The notes: generated from the sequence alone by a model not told the origin. DNA of 64,000 nucleotides from Phytophthora hibernalis (GCA_012656075.1 JAAKBF010000324.1:1116001-1180000), one strand, 5' to 3'; shown: positions 40,792 through 52,662, counted from the first letter of the stretch. Numbers and translations are program-made.

Positions 40792-42201
40792 ATGTCCTCT
40801 GCCCACGATGCCAGCACCAAGGTCTCCATCGACAAGTTCAACGGAGACAACTACGCGTCGTGGAACCGCTACATGCGTGGCGTGTTCCTGACCAAGTCGG
40901 TGTGGCAAGTGGTGAACCGGGAGACGACGCCAAGCTTCACGGACTCGCGGGCCAGGGACGACTACGTCAAGTCGAGCAACATCGCGTTCGGACTGATGCT
41001 GCTCCACATGGACGCGGACTACCACCATGTGGTCGACGACTGCGAGGAAGCGTGGGTTACGTGGTCGCGCCTGAAGACGCTGTACGGTGGATCGCAGAAG
41101 GCTGGTCGCATCTACTTGAAGCGACAGCTCTTTAGCATGGAGATGTCGGAAGGCGGGAATGTCTTGCATCACTGCAATGAGGGCCTCAACATCAGCGCCA
41201 AGCTCAGCAGCATCGGCGCCAAGATGGAGGACGAGGACGTGGCGATCTGCTTGTTGCACAGTCTCCCCAAGAGCTACGAGAACGTCGTGCTTAATCTGGA
41301 GATGAGTAGCGCGGAACTGCGATCGCAAGACGTCGTGAAGGTGCTCACGAATGAGCACATCAAGCGGCAAGGCGAGAAGACGGCGACGGTGAAGACTGAG
41401 AACGCGGCCAAGGCGTTCAACACCGACCGAGAGTCTCGCCAGTGCACGTACTGCGGAAAATTGGGGCACACGGTTGACAAGTGCTGGACCAAGCAGAAGG
41501 ATGAAAACCGAGGGCCAAGACGCGGCGGCAATGACAATGGCCGTGGACGCAGGGCCAACAACATCCAGTGGAGAAACGACAGCGACGACTACGACTACGA
41601 TCGAGTGGCGTTCGCGGTTTCCCTGGAGTGTGGAGTTTCGACGGGCAAGAATGTGTCCGGGATGTGGGCGGTCGACAGCGGCGCAACGCACCACATCTGC
41701 AATGACAAGTCCAAGTTCGCTCACTTGATCGAGCGAGATGAAGGTGGAGTTTCGGTGGCCGACGGCAACAAAGCGGCCATCAAGGGTGTGGGAACCATCG
41801 TGGAACGAGTGGTTCTGCCCAACGGCGACGAGCGCGAGATCGAGATCAAGAACGCGCTGTACGTGCCGGACATGAGCAAGAATCTGCTCTCGGTGCCGCA
41901 GATCAACAAGCACGGCAAGTTCCAAGTGGTGTTCGACGGCACCAACATGCACGTTTCGCGCAAGGGTTCGAACCAAGTGGTGGCGACGGCGGATCTCGTG
42001 GATGGCCTCTACTGGCTTCGGACGCCTCAGCGATCGGCGAATGCGGCGACAAGCGGAAGAACAGTCGACCTGCACGCGCGTATGGGTCATGCTCCGGTGG
42101 AGGTGCTTCGCAAGATGGTCGACAACAACATGATCAAGGACGCGAAGGCACCCTCCAAGTCGAGTGGACCAAGCATGTGTCGCGGTTGCCAGCAAGGGTA
42201 G
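40792..42201 (+). pseudogene. gag: copia-2 gag and protease
   Basis: The ATG at 40792 (or 40778 inside the primer site) starts the gag domain STKVSIDKFNGDNYASWNRY. The capsid helices run to about 41380 (EDVAICLLHSLPKSYENVVL). The zinc knuckle is CTYCGKLGHTVDKC. The protease has WAVDSGATHHICNDKSKF and ALYVPDMSKNLLSVPQINKH. The pre-integrase part VDLHARMGHAPVEVLRKMV then CRGCQQG ends at a TAG (42199-42201). The frame itself continues past it, so this is a nonsense lesion in one gag-pol frame. Confidence 0.9.
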
Positions 42202-44750
42202 ATGGTCCAAAAACCGTTTCCAAGCAACCGTGACAAGCGTCGCTACGACACGTTTGAGCTGCTCCACTTCGACATCTGCGGACCCATGGAGAAAATCTCG
42301 CTTGGCGGCAGCAAGTATCTACTGCTGATCATGGACGAAGCCAGCGGATGCATGAAGGGTTTCTGTCTGCGTGCCAAGTCGGAGAGCGAAGATTGCATCA
42401 AGAAGTACATCACCAAGGTGCAGACGCAATTCGGCAAGAAGGTCAAGTTTGTGCGACACGACGGAGCTCGTGAGTTTGCGACCAACTCGCTCAAGGCCTT
42501 CTACGAAGATCAAGGCATCGAGCAGCAAACCACGGTCCCGTACGCGCACCAGACCAACGGCACGGCAGAGCGCGCCATCCGGACCATCGTCACGATCGGC
42601 CGCAGTATGTTGCACCATGCCAAGCTGGACAAGTGTTTCTGGGCTGAGGCGGCGATGACGGCCATCTACGTGAAAAATCGGCTGCCGTCCCCCAAGATCG
42701 AGCACAAGACTCCGTTCGAGATCACGCACAAGTCCAAGCCAAGTGACAAGCACATGCGTGTATTTGGCTGCCGGACGTACGTTTTGACTCCAAAGGAAAA
42801 ACGACTCAAGTGGGACCCCAAGGCTCGCGCCGGACTGTTCCTCGGCTACGAAGAAGTGTCCAAGGCGTATCGACTTTATGACATCGAGGCGGGGCAGGTG
42901 GTTATCAGTCGCGATGTCAACTTCGACGAATCAACCTTTGGATTATCGCCGCGGATCACCGATGAAGATGTCGACGACCTGAACCTCGACTCGCTCGACA
43001 TTGAAGATAATAGCCCTCCGCAGACGGACTACAAGCAGGCGGGAAAGCGCAAGAATCGCTCAAGTGAAGACGATGAACCTGTGAGAAGACCGCGCGCTGT
43101 ACGTCACCGAGTTGGACTGGAAGAAGCGAGCGCGCCGGACAACTCCTCGCCACATGAAGATGAAGAAGAAAAGTCTGGGGACCAAGATGAAGACTCGACG
43201 CCTCACGTGTTTTGGCGTGCAAGTGCCAACACTGTTGAAGCTGCAGTGGATCTCTCGGAGCCAAAGACATTCCAAGCGGTCCGGACCAAGTGCACTGGCG
43301 CAAGGCGATTCGTGCGGAGCTCAAATCGATGCGACTCCGTGGGGTGTTTCGTGCTGCCAAGCTGCCCAACGGACAACGCGCCATTGGAACCAAGTGGGTG
43401 TTCAAGATCAAGCGCAAAGCGGATGGATCCATCGAGAAGTACAAAGCGCGCCTCGTGGCCAAGGGTTTCAAGCAGAAGTACGGCATCGACTACACGGAGA
43501 CGTTCTCGCCGGTGGTCAAGTACATGACGCTGCGCATGGTCATCGCCATTGCCAAATACTTTGGATGGCCCCTCGACCAACTCGACGTTCCTGTATGGTA
43601 TAATGAAGGAACTAGTGTTCTGTGTGGTCCCTGAAGGTGTTGAGCTGGATGGCGACTTCGACTGCCTGGAATTGGTGAAGGCGATCTACGGTCTCAAGCA
43701 AGCTTCGCGCGTGTGGAACGAGACCTTCGACGAGTTTGTGTGCTCGATTGGGTTTCAAGTGTCGGCCTTCGATCCGTGCCTCTACATCAAGGTCGTGGAC
43801 GGTCACTGCGTGCTCGTGCTAGTGTACGTCGATGACGTGCTGATGACCGGGAGTTCGCCCGAGCTGATCTCGCGCACGAAGACGGACCTGAAGACGCGCT
43901 TCGAGATGACCGACAGCGGCAAGTGTGCGTTTGTTCTTGGGATCTAGTTGGTGGACGGCCCGGACGGCAGCGTGACCATGTGTCAGCGGCGATATGTGGA
44001 CGACATCCTCAAGCGCTTCGCCATGGACGAGTGCAAGGCCGTGGTGAGTCCGGTGGACATGAGCACTCGACTGGTTCCAAGCGACGCGGCGACCAAGGTC
44101 AACGCCCCATTTCGCGAAGCTGTTGGTGCCTTGATGCACCTGATGAATGCCACGCGCCCGGACATCGCGTACGCCGTTGGCTGTGTGTCGCGCTTCATGG
44201 AGAACCCCAAGAAGAGCATTGGGTTGCGGTCAAGCGTATTTTTCGCTACCTGCAAGGCACCAAGACGCATGGCATCTGCTTCAAGCCGGGCGACAAGATC
44301 GACTTTCGTGGCTACTCGGACGCGGACTGGGCCGGCGACCTGGCAGACCGCAAGTCGACTTCGGGCTACACGTTCATGCTACTCGGTGCGCCTGTGAGCT
44401 GGGGCAGCAAGAAGCAGTCAAGTGTTTCGCTATCTACGAGCGAGGCGGAATACATCGCGCTGAGTCTGGCGATCCAAGAAGGAAAATGGATCCATCGCCT
44501 GCTGTGCGAGATCCTTGCTGCTGCCAACGAGACTGGCCCTGAACTCAAGATCCGCGAAGATAACCAGTCGTCCATCAAGATGACGAAGAACCCGGTGAAC
44601 CACGGCCGCGCCAAGCACATCGACATCAAGTACCACCACATCCGCGACGAAGTGAAGCGCGGTGAAGTGAAGCTCGAGTATTGCGAAACTTCTGTGATGC
44701 TGGCGGACATCATGACGAAGGCGCTTGCGGACCTCGCCACATGGATCTGA
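42202..44750 (+). pseudogene. copia-2 integrase, RT and RNase H
   Basis: Integrase core: LLHFDICGPMEKISLGG (Asp), VKFVRHDGAREFATNSL (Asp), HQTNGTAERAIRTIV (Glu). A chain of acidic linker follows. RT starts after a frame change near 43280 (GPDQVHWRKAIRAELKSM, GTKWVFKIKRKADGSIEKYK). A second change near 43600 gives LVKAIYGLKQASRVWNETFD and the active site VLVYVDDVLMTGSS. TAG at 43945. RNase H after a third change near 44220: FRGYSDADWAGDLADRKS, SVSLSTSEAEYIALSL, IREDNQSSIKMT. It ends ADLATWI, TGA 44748-44750. Confidence 0.9.
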
Positions 44751-44792
44751 CGACGGCTCTCGGCATTCGTGGGACTTCGCATTGAGGGGGCG

Positions 44793-45102
44793 TATTGAGG
44801 GTTACCGGTTTGGTATCGGTTATTGACCGTGAACCGGTTAGCCCGAACCGGTCCAATCCGAACCCACGATGATCACGGTGATTACGGTAAGTCGATTACT
44901 CCACCAATGATTGGACGAGTAGAATGATTGGACGCAAGCTGTGTCTATGTGGTAGGCTAGCTAAAGTAACTCCGATCAATCAATCACTTTCGAATCTTTC
45001 TTCTTCCCCTCAAGTGGTCAAGTGTCCTCGCTCCGGTCTCGTCCAGAGTGCTGTCCTCCCTCCGCTCCGTCAAGCTTCGTTCAAGATCCATACCTTCCAT
45101 CA
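44793..45102 (+). repeat. copia-2 3' LTR
   Basis: It is 310 bp, followed by GCGCC (45103-45107). It is identical to the 5' LTR apart from one 2-bp gap. Confidence 0.95.
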
Positions 45103-45107
45103 GCGCC

Positions 45108-46108
45108 GAAGATGCTCTTGTTGATGTTGGCATACAAGCGATTCTCGCGAATGCACGTCTACACCTCGCGGAGGTGCTCGACGTGCACCTTGACAGCCGT
45201 CTCGCCTTCCGCAGCGCGGATGAGCACAAAAATGTCATCGAAGTACGTCTGTACAAACTGCCGCATTGGCCGGAAGAGCTGGGTCACCAGCCTATTGAAC
45301 GTGACTGGTGCATTTGATAGCCCTTGGGGCATCACCAGCCATTCCCATAGCATCCCGCTCGGGGTACTAACCGCTGTGAGCGGAATGTCCGACTCACGCA
45401 TCAGCAGCTGATAGTAGCCATCGACCATGTCGGGCGCGCTGAAGATGGTGCATCCTGCCATGTTGTTCTGCAACACATCCTTTCGAGGATCGGCGTGGAC
45501 GCCGGGATGGTGGCCGAGTTCAGCTTGTTGAACGCGTGCACCATGTGCCACTTCCCGTTGGGTTTCTTTACGCAAAACGTCGGGGACGAGTGCGGCGACT
45601 TCGACTCGCGCACCATGCCCGCGGCATACTTCGCTGTGAAGAAGGCGTCGATCACATCGACTTGCTCCTTCGGCAGTGGCCATTGTCGCGTAGTGCAGTA
45701 CTTGTGCACCAAGTCGATTTCGTGTCGGACACCTCGATCCGGAGGTAACACCGACGGTGGATTGTCGCTGACGACGTCCGAAAACTCCTTCAAGAGAGGG
45801 TAGTACGGGTCCGACGAATCCTTCAAGATGGCCGCGCCATACCGCTTCTGCCTCGAAGAGGCCCTCTCGTCTTCCAGCACATCAGGGTCCATGACCGTAG
45901 AGGTGTTTAGCTCGACCGAGTCGTGTTCACGGTGGATAAGGACCATCTCCTCAAGCTCGCCCGCCTTCAGCGAGTCGAGAAACTCGACATATGAGAGCTC
46001 CTCGAGCCCGAGTAGCTCTGCTACCGTAGGTAGCGGAGCCAGGTCCACGCCATCTTTGCGTTCTCCCGTGAGAACGTCTAGCACCCTGGGTGCAACCACC
46101 TTGTCCAA
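45108..46108 (-). pseudogene. G2 reverse transcriptase, N-terminal part
   Basis: A lead-in of about 130 residues (LPTVAELLGLEELSYVEFLD, LLKEFSDVVSDNPPSVLPPD, GVRHEIDL) is followed by RT: SSPTFCVKKPNGKWHMVHAF, FSAPDMVDGYYQLLMRESD, MLWEWLVMPQGLSNAPVTFN and the active site QTYFDDIFVLIRAAEG. A frame change lies near 45450. The domain is cut at NINKSIFGA by copia-2 and continues at 40455. Confidence 0.85.
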
Positions 46109-46423
46109 GTGGCCCGCATCGCGGCGATCTCCGCCTTGACATAGTCTTGCCGTGGCTGACCCAGCCTTAGCGTCGTTCGTGGGAGCCTCCGCTCGACCAT
46201 CTTCCTGTGCGCGAGACCCAGCTCCAGCGTCTTTCCTGCGTGAGCTGCCTCAGCTCGTACGCGTTGCGTAGTGGGAGCCCCTACTCGACCACCTTCTTGT
46301 ACGCGAGCACCGACTCTAGCGACTTGTCCTGCGTGGACTGCCTCAGCTCCAACGCTTTGCGTAGTGGGAGACCCTACTCGACCACTCTTGGTTGCGCGAG
46401 CCTTAGCTCCGGCGCCTTGGACG
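46109..46423 (-). other. G2 protease-RT spacer with internal repeats
   Basis: Three to four imperfect units of about 80-90 bp (AGCTCCAGCG, TTGCGTAGTGGGAG, CTACTCGACCA on the plus strand) repeat here. No domain is visible. Probably a low-constraint polyprotein linker. Confidence 0.5.
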
Positions 46424-47014
46424 TCATCTGCCCCGGGGATAGAACGACGTTCTTGTTCTCGAGAGTACCATGAGTCTCATCATGAGCAACACACGGGACC
46501 CCCTTCCATTCTCCCACATCCACCGAAGGCTCATGATCTCTCGAAGAGGTAGGGCACGCGGTCGACAAAGCCGAAGGCAGTTCAAGTACTTCCGAAGTAC
46601 CTGCGAAGTGCCGTTCGCCGCGTGGCACACGATGCTCGTGCACAAACTCGTGGAGGGGACATGACCCACCAGGGCTCTGTCCACGAGGGGCTTGTGACTA
46701 GCACCAATGGTGCGACTTTTCCAACCTATCCACGGCTCATGCTTAGCAAGCCAGGGCATGCCGAGGATAAGATCGTACCGATCATCCATGTCCAGGACAA
46801 TGAACGGTTCGACCGAGTTGAAGTCGTCAAACTTGACGTTTAAAGATATAGGAACCTTGCGTGTAGACACGATGGATTCAGTCGCCAGGCGAACAGATAC
46901 ACTTGTATTATGCTTAGAGGCTTCCAAAGCGCTAGCATATAATGCACTGTTCCTGGCCACACTGGCTTTCGTCGCGAAATCGTAGGACGCACCCGAATCG
47001 ATCAGGATGGTCAA
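46424..47014 (-). pseudogene. G2 aspartic protease
   Basis: MTILIDSGASYDFATKASVA is the active site. VRLATESIVSTRKVPISLNV, FNSVEPFIVLDMDDRYDLIL and GMPWLAKHEPWIGW complete the retropepsin fold. The tail is frame-shifted. The same C-terminal block appears as a fragment at 6863. Confidence 0.85.
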
Positions 47015-47180
47015 CGGTTCTTCATACCTTTAACGCTGGCGGTGACGACCACGAGGTTAGGCGCGGCGGCCTCGGAAAGACACAACAGTGTCGTCCCTTG
47101 GACTTGATCCTTCGGAGGTGGAGGTGGCGGAACCACCGTCCTCGAAGAGGAGCGAAGTCTCCCAGCAGGGCGTCCCGCGC

Positions 47181-48236
47181 CTACTGGGAGTCGCCGTTTT
47201 CCGACCCCGTAGACTCGATCATGTTGAGGGACGAAGTGGCCTTGCCACGACCTGTCTTCCACGGGTTCGTCGGACAGTTCCGACGGAAATAACCAAGTTG
47301 ATTGCAACCAATGCAGCGACAACTCGCACGTTGGGTCCGCTGGGGACCAGCCGACTCGGCAGACGAGATCTCCATGGGAGTGGGACCTACCGTAGCCTCC
47401 GTGCGACCCGCATAGCCCTGCGCCGAGCGCACACAATGGTCTTCCAACATGGCGATGTGTGCTGCCTCGTTGAACGTCTTCGGCTGACGGCGGAAGAGTT
47501 CAGTGCGAACCTCGCCCGGGCGGAAACCGTCCATGACGACCGTCACCTTGACGTCCTCAGACAGGGGAGCGCCAGCCATGGCGGCCTCAAGGTTCTGCAG
47601 TTCCATGACGTAGTCTTGGAGCGTGCGCTTCCCTTGCACCGCAAGAATAGCGATCGATAACGGTAGGCCACATTGGCCAGAAGGAACGTCGTGCGCAGCT
47701 CTTATTCCATGAACGCCCACGAGGTGAAATACCCCGGAGACGAAGTCTCTCGAGCCATCGCCCAAGCGCGAGCCCGACCTCCCAGGTTAGACAGCGCGAA
47801 AGCGACCTGAGACTCTTGACTCGTAGATCTGTCCAGCGCTGAGCGCTATCTCGATCTCGCGAATCCAGAAGACAAGGCTGTCGGACTCTTTGCCGTCAAA
47901 CGTCAGAACCGACATCTTGACGGGCTTCGTAGCTCCTTGACGCAAGGCGAACGGAGCAGAACCCGAGGAGTCCGACTGCGCCGCACTCTGCATCTCAGCT
48001 CGCATGGTCGTGCGAGCAGCCTCCTGCGCGGTGGCGCTCACGTGAGCAATCAGCGACGACTCGTACTTATCGAAGCGTTCCACGCGCGACCCTTTGATGC
48101 TCCGCAGGTAGGTTGGGGAATCCAGCGAATGCTGCTTCGCCCAGGAGGCTGACCATCTTCTCAAGAGTTGCCCAGTGGGAGTCCGTGAGATGAGGAAAAT
48201 CCTGCCGGGACGGCAGCCTGCTCCCTGAGTCTTCCA
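47181..48236 (-). pseudogene. gag: G2 gag
   Basis: The ATG at 48236 gives MEDSGSRLPSRQDFPHLTDS; after a shift comes FDKYESSLIAHVSATAQEAA. Capsid: LTFDGKESDSLVFWIREIEI, ALSNLGGRARAWAMARET, GKRTLQDYVMELQNLEAAMA, MDGFRPGEVRTELFRRQ. The zinc knuckle is CIGCNQLGYFRRNC, with Tyr in place of the zinc-binding His. It ends before the protease linker at 47180. Confidence 0.8.
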
Positions 48237-48284
48237 TTCTCCAAGAGATCTTGATTGTAGAAAACCGCGCCGGTCGCGAGATTG

Positions 48285-48300
48285 ACTACAAGTGCTACCA
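48285..48300 (-). promoter_or_regulatory. G2 primer-binding site
   Basis: Two bases after the 5' LTR the minus strand reads TGGTAGCACTTGTAGT, complementary to a tRNA end ...GTGCTACCA. The G1 element has TGGTAACACTTGTAGT in the same place (near 52310-52325), so the two are related families. I cannot name the tRNA with confidence. Confidence 0.5.
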
Positions 48301-48302
48301 GG

Positions 48303-48735
48303 TGTGACGGGAGTCACACGCACCTTTAAGCGTTAATGCGTAACCACAACAGACGCCTGGCGTCTCTGTTGTAAGCTGGCCTTCCAGTCATTTCCGGGTA
48401 CCGAGTACCAAACGACTTGCGAACTTCCGGGTTAAAGTTAAACTGACTGTATTAATCTCACTTGTAAGGTTCTAACAACTGTTAACTATCTGCATACTAA
48501 ACTTCTGTACTCCAAATGGATGGCTCTCCATCAACCGTCTACCTTAAGTCCGATTCGTATCTAGTCTAAAATACACAATCGTACTTAGCCGGGAGCCGGG
48601 TGTCACACACCAACTTATGTGGGCCATGTACTCATACTTAGGCGGACTTGTGTGGACCACACGGAAGAACATTGGGTCTCCCCTTTCATAAGTTCTTGCA
48701 CGGCAAACGGTGTCGGCCAGCGTGGCCCTGTTACA
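48303..48735 (-). repeat. G2 LTR (5' LTR, right in window)
   Basis: It is 433 bp, TGTGACGGGAGTC...CCCTGTTACA, followed by GCCAG (48736-48740). The gag side is on its left, which fixes it as the 5' LTR of a minus-strand element. Confidence 0.95.
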
Positions 48736-48740
48736 GCCAG

Positions 48741-50400
48741 CGTCTCATCGTCCCGATACGTCATGCGTATCCGATCATACAGATCACTCGTGGCTCTCGT
48801 AATGTGAGCCAGTTCGTAGTCTGGAAGGCGTGACAGCGCGTCGGCAAGCACGTTCAGCTTGCCTGGCTTGTATTCAACGCGGAAGTTGTATTCCGCGAAG
48901 AATGACAACCAGCGTGCCATCCGCTGTGACAGGTGTGGCGAATTAGTCGCCGTCCGTAAGGACGCGTGGTCGGTGTAGATCACAAAGGGTGTTGAGCCCA
49001 GAAGATGCACCCGGAACTTCACCAGGGCGTATTTCATTGCGAGGAGCTCCTTGTTGTGCACAGGGTAGTTCCCTTCGGCGGCCTTAAGCTGCCTGGATTG
49101 GAACGATAACTCGCTCGTGTCCTTCCTCATCGTTTTGCAACAGCGCGCAGCCGATTGCATAATCGGAGGCGTCACAGACGACACTGAACGGCTTCGTCTC
49201 GTCCGGCAGAGCCAGGACCGGTGCGCATTGAAGGCTCACCTTGATGCTGTCAAACGCGCCCTGGTGGTGGCTTTCCCAGCGCCACTCAATGTCCTTTATC
49301 AGCAAATCGGACAAGGGCTTTGCCAACCCGGCGTATCCCGCACTGTACTTGTGCAAGTAGTTGGCCAAACCCAGCCACCTACGCAGATCCTTTTGGGATC
49401 TCGGCGTCGGCCAGGCTGAGATGGCTCGGACCTTCTCGGGGTCTGCTAGAACGCCGACGCTGCTGAATAAAGCCGAGAACTTTGATTTCTCCGGCGGCAA
49501 AGACGCACTTGTCGATGTTAGCACAGCTCTTGTTGGCTCTCATGACCTCAAACACTCGACGGAGGTGCTCAAGGTGTATTTCAATAGCCATCTTGCCTTC
49601 CTCGACACGGCTATGGACGAAGATGTCGTCGAAGTACGTCTGCGTGATGGCGCGCAACGGTCGGAACTGCTGCGTGACCAAGCGATTGAAAGTCGCTGGG
49701 GCATTGGACAGGCCCTGCGGCACCACTAGCCATTCCCAAAGCATCCCGCTAAGGGTGCTGACCGCGGTGAGCGGTATGTCGCTCTGACGCATCAGGTCTG
49801 GTAGTACCCGTCCACCAGTTCCAGTGCGCTGTATAGCCCACAGTCGGCCATGTTGTTTAACAACACATCCTTTCAAGGGATGGGTGTCTGGGCCGGCACC
49901 GTCGCGCTGTTCAGCTTATTATAGGCGTGAAAGAGACGCCACTTCCCGTTCGTCTTGCGAACGCAGAATGTGGGCGTCGAGTGCGGAGACTTTGATTCTC
50001 GCGCCATGCCTGCCTTCGCCTTGGCGACAAAGAAGGCACCAATGACTTCGCACTGCTCACGGGACAGTGGTGACTGCCTGGTGACACAGTATTTTCAGGC
50101 ACGAGGTCAATCTCGTGCCGCACGCCTCGGTTTCGAGGGAGTTGGGATGGTGGGTCCTTAGACACCACATCCGAGAATTCCCGGACCAAGCCGTAGGCCG
50201 GATCATTTGGCTTCTTGAGAATCTCAGAACCCAAGCGCGTTGCGCACTGTTTCCTGAACTCCCCAGGACGTCCTCGTCCATTACAGAAAGTTCGTCAGGA
50301 GTGGACACCGGTCGTAGGAGTACCATCTCCGAGATCCCGCCGGCTTTAGATCGGCCAGAAAGTCGCTCATCGACATTTTTCGAGATTCAGAAGCTCTGAC
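48741..50400 (-). pseudogene. gypsy G1 RT and RNase H
   Basis: Spacer and RT start: LVREFSDVVSKDPPSQLPRN, GVRHEIDLVPENT, then shifted catalytic core SGMLWEWLVVPQGLSNAPAT and ITQTYFDDIFVHSRVEEG. Thumb DPEKVRAISAWPTPRSQKDL, YLHKYSAGYAGLAKPLSDLL. RNase H FSVVCDASDYAIGCALL, YPVHNKELLAMKYAL, FVIYTDHASLRTA, LADALSRLPDYELAH. It ends DRIRMTYRDDETLA at the G2 insertion. Numerous shifts. Confidence 0.8.
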
Positions 50401-51400
50401 ATCTCTGGCAGGGTTTCTAGTTGCACCGACCTGTGCGGCCAGTCTCGCCGTCGAAGATATGATAGCATTCTTCTTCGGCGGCGCCGAGGGAGCCTTCACC
50501 GACTCCAAGCTTCGTCCCGAAGCTTCGGTTTTGACATCTTGTCGAGACACTTGGCGAGGTACTCTGTTAGCCACAGCCGTCTTCTGGCGTGGTTCTTCGT
50601 TACCCACTGCCTTATCTTGCCTCGGTACAGCGCCTAAGGCCTGTACTGGCCCGTGTGGAACTGCGTTACCCACACTAGAGGCGCTGCTAGCGACCTCCGC
50701 GCTGGCCACGGTCTCGACCTCTTCGGTCTCACGTGGGCTTGTGCCCTCTCGTAGACGGGTCTCGTCCTTCGCGGACTTCGTCGATGCCCATACGGTGCAA
50801 CAACTTGGTGCGCTGGAAGATGCTGGCGTTGCATCTTCCCTCGCGGGTCTGGATGTACCCAAGACCCTGGGCTTGCTGCAGGTTCGTTAGCAGCAGAGGC
50901 CTCCGCGGTATTCCATCGGCGTCCATTAGAGCCTCGAGTTCGGACAGAGGTGGGAACATTACTCACCAAGGCTCTGTCAGAAGCCGCAGGCCGGCTAGCT
51001 CTATGGCTTTGCCGCGCCAGTCGATCCAGGGCTCATGCTTTTCGATGGCATGCCCAGGATCAAGTCATACTTGTCCATGTCAAGAACGAGGAATCGTTCA
51101 GTCGAGTCGAAGTCTTCGAACTTGACTGCAAGATCCATAAGGACCTTAGGTACTTCTACCACAGATCCGTCGGCAAGTCTGACTGAGACTTGCCCGTTGC
51201 CTTGCTCTCTCGCAGAGCATCGGCGTATTTGTCCCCATTCCGGGCGACCGACTGGCGGCGTGCAAAGTTCTTGGACGCCCCAGAATCAATCAGAATTCTT
51301 AAGGGATGATTGTATCCCCGTACACTTGCGTGTACTACAAGCAGCCCTCCACTGCCCTTCTTCGCTTCGAGAGCAGAGACTCTCAGGGGCTAAACCTCCA
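50401..51400 (-). pseudogene. gypsy G1 protease and linker
   Basis: ILIDSGASKNFARRQSVARN is the active site (about 51300). VRLADGSVVEVPKVLMDLAV, STERFLVLDMDKYDLILGMP follow. Downstream (50400-51000) lies a low-complexity linker with no visible domain. Frame changes occur near 51030. Confidence 0.75.
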
Positions 51401-51424
51401 TGGTGCGCGCCATCCGCGCACCTC

Positions 51425-52266
51425 TCATGAAAGCTTAGTCCCCAGCAGGGCTCCCCGCCCTACTGGTTGCCTGCGTTCCCTGGCCTTGGGATCGCGGCTT
51501 CTGCCAGCGACCCTTGGGACCAGAAGGGCGAGGAGGGAAACGCCTCCACCCGCGGGACAGGCACGTTTCATGTGCCCGATCTTGCCGCAGCCGAAGCAAC
51601 GTATGTCGTTCTGCTCGGCCAGGCCCAAGTCCATAGGAACAGGACCTCCGCCAGTTCCTTGGCCGACACTGCCTACGGCAGTGCCCGTGGATGAAGAGTG
51701 CCAAGCAGACACAGGAGTGCGAGCCTGTTTGTGGCTGTACTCCTCTTGAGAGCGACCTGACGGCCGCTTCCATGGTGTTGGCCTGCACGCGGAATAGTTG
51801 TGTGCGTGCGGGACCAATTCTCAGACCGTCCATGAACACGGTAACCTTGATGTGTTCCGGTAGAGGGTTCCCCACCAGAGACGCCGCGAGTACTCGCATC
51901 TCCTGGATATACTCGTGCAGCTCACGCTTCCCTTGCTTACAGGCGAGGAAGCGAGAGCGCTGGCGATACTCATAGTTCGTCGGTAGAAATGCGGCTCTAA
52001 GCTGTTCACACAGCTGGACCCATGATGTTTCACATCATGGGCCCCGAAGGCCGGGCATGCAGGTTACCCTGTACGTGGGCGATGAACCCTTGTTCATAAG
52101 CGTCGAACGCACTCACGCGTTCGACCTGCTCGGTATGTGTTGACATTACCAAGCTGTGCAAGGCATCTCTTCCAAAGATGCCTGCCATCTTCCGGACCGA
52201 CTCGAACTGCGAGTCGGTCAAGTGAAAACTCACTGCGATCCTTATTGGCTCACTTCTTGAGACCAC
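51425..52266 (-). pseudogene. gag: gypsy G1 gag
   Basis: The N-terminus is VSFHLTDSQFESVRKMAGIF, similar in layout to G2 gag. The middle part is in another frame (QLCEQLRAAFLPTNYEYRQR, EIQEMRVLAASLVGNPLPEH, VFMDGLRIGPARTQLF). A proper zinc knuckle, CFGCGKIGHMKRAC, sits at about 51580. At least two shifts. Confidence 0.75.
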
Positions 52267-52327
52267 AGAGGATTAGGTAATTCAATCTACCTGTGTACGT
52301 GTAGGATTGACTACAAGTGTTACCAAG

Positions 52328-52662
52328 TGTGACGGGGTCACACAAGCACCTTGCTTGAGGAAGCGTAGCTTCAAGAGTATACGAACTCTTAGTGAACGGC
52401 GGTTCACGAGCTCCTGGTCGGCTGGATCTGAGTGGCTAGAATAGCGTAGTTTAAAGACTGAGTGTATTTGTAGGTGTACCTTAAATTGGCCTGTAATACA
52501 ATTTCTAAGTAACCTATAGTTTATCCTATATATAATATGAACTGTTGGCTGTGGCACGTCGGTGACGTGGCCCTGGTGTCCTCCACACCATAAGTGACGT
52601 GGAGTCGATGTGTATCCATCTTAGAAGAGTGACCCTGTCACTTTTCTGGTAGCCCCGCTACA
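52328..52662 (-). repeat. gypsy G1 5' LTR
   Basis: It is about 335 bp. On the minus strand it starts TGTAGCGGGGCTACC and ends ACCCCGTCACA, both similar to the G2 LTR ends (TGTAACGGGGCC, CTCCGTCACA), while the interior differs. A primer site and gag follow. The boundaries are inferred from this similarity; no second copy is in the window. Confidence 0.65.

Larger units (their letters stand above)
40461..45102 (+). mobile_element. Ty1/copia element copia-2, complete and young
   Basis: It is 4,642 bp with LTRs, half-tRNA primer site, gag-pol in copia order (protease, integrase, RT, RNase H), a purine tract (GAGGGGGCG) before the 3' LTR and GCGCC duplications. It is inserted in the RT gene of G2 in the opposite orientation. 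Near-identical LTRs indicate recent insertion, yet pol has stops at 42199 and 43945 and frame changes near 43280, 43600 and 44220. Confidence 0.95.
35879..48735 (-). mobile_element. Ty3/gypsy element G2, complete but nested
   Basis: It spans 12,857 bp including copia-2 (4,642 bp plus duplication), leaving about 8.2 kb. Order on the minus strand: LTR, primer site, gag, protease, RT/RNase H, integrase, chromodomain, an antisense gag-like region, LTR. The GCCAG duplication and the G1 sequence continuing on both sides (DRIRMTYRDDETLA / LAPIVRYLSS) show it inserted into G1. Stops and shifts in every gene. Confidence 0.9.

Noticed and set aside
40654..42267. Long minus-strand frame across copia-2 gag
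   Set aside because: It mirrors the well-supported gag-protease frame; GC-rich codon use keeps the opposite strand open. No domain of its own.
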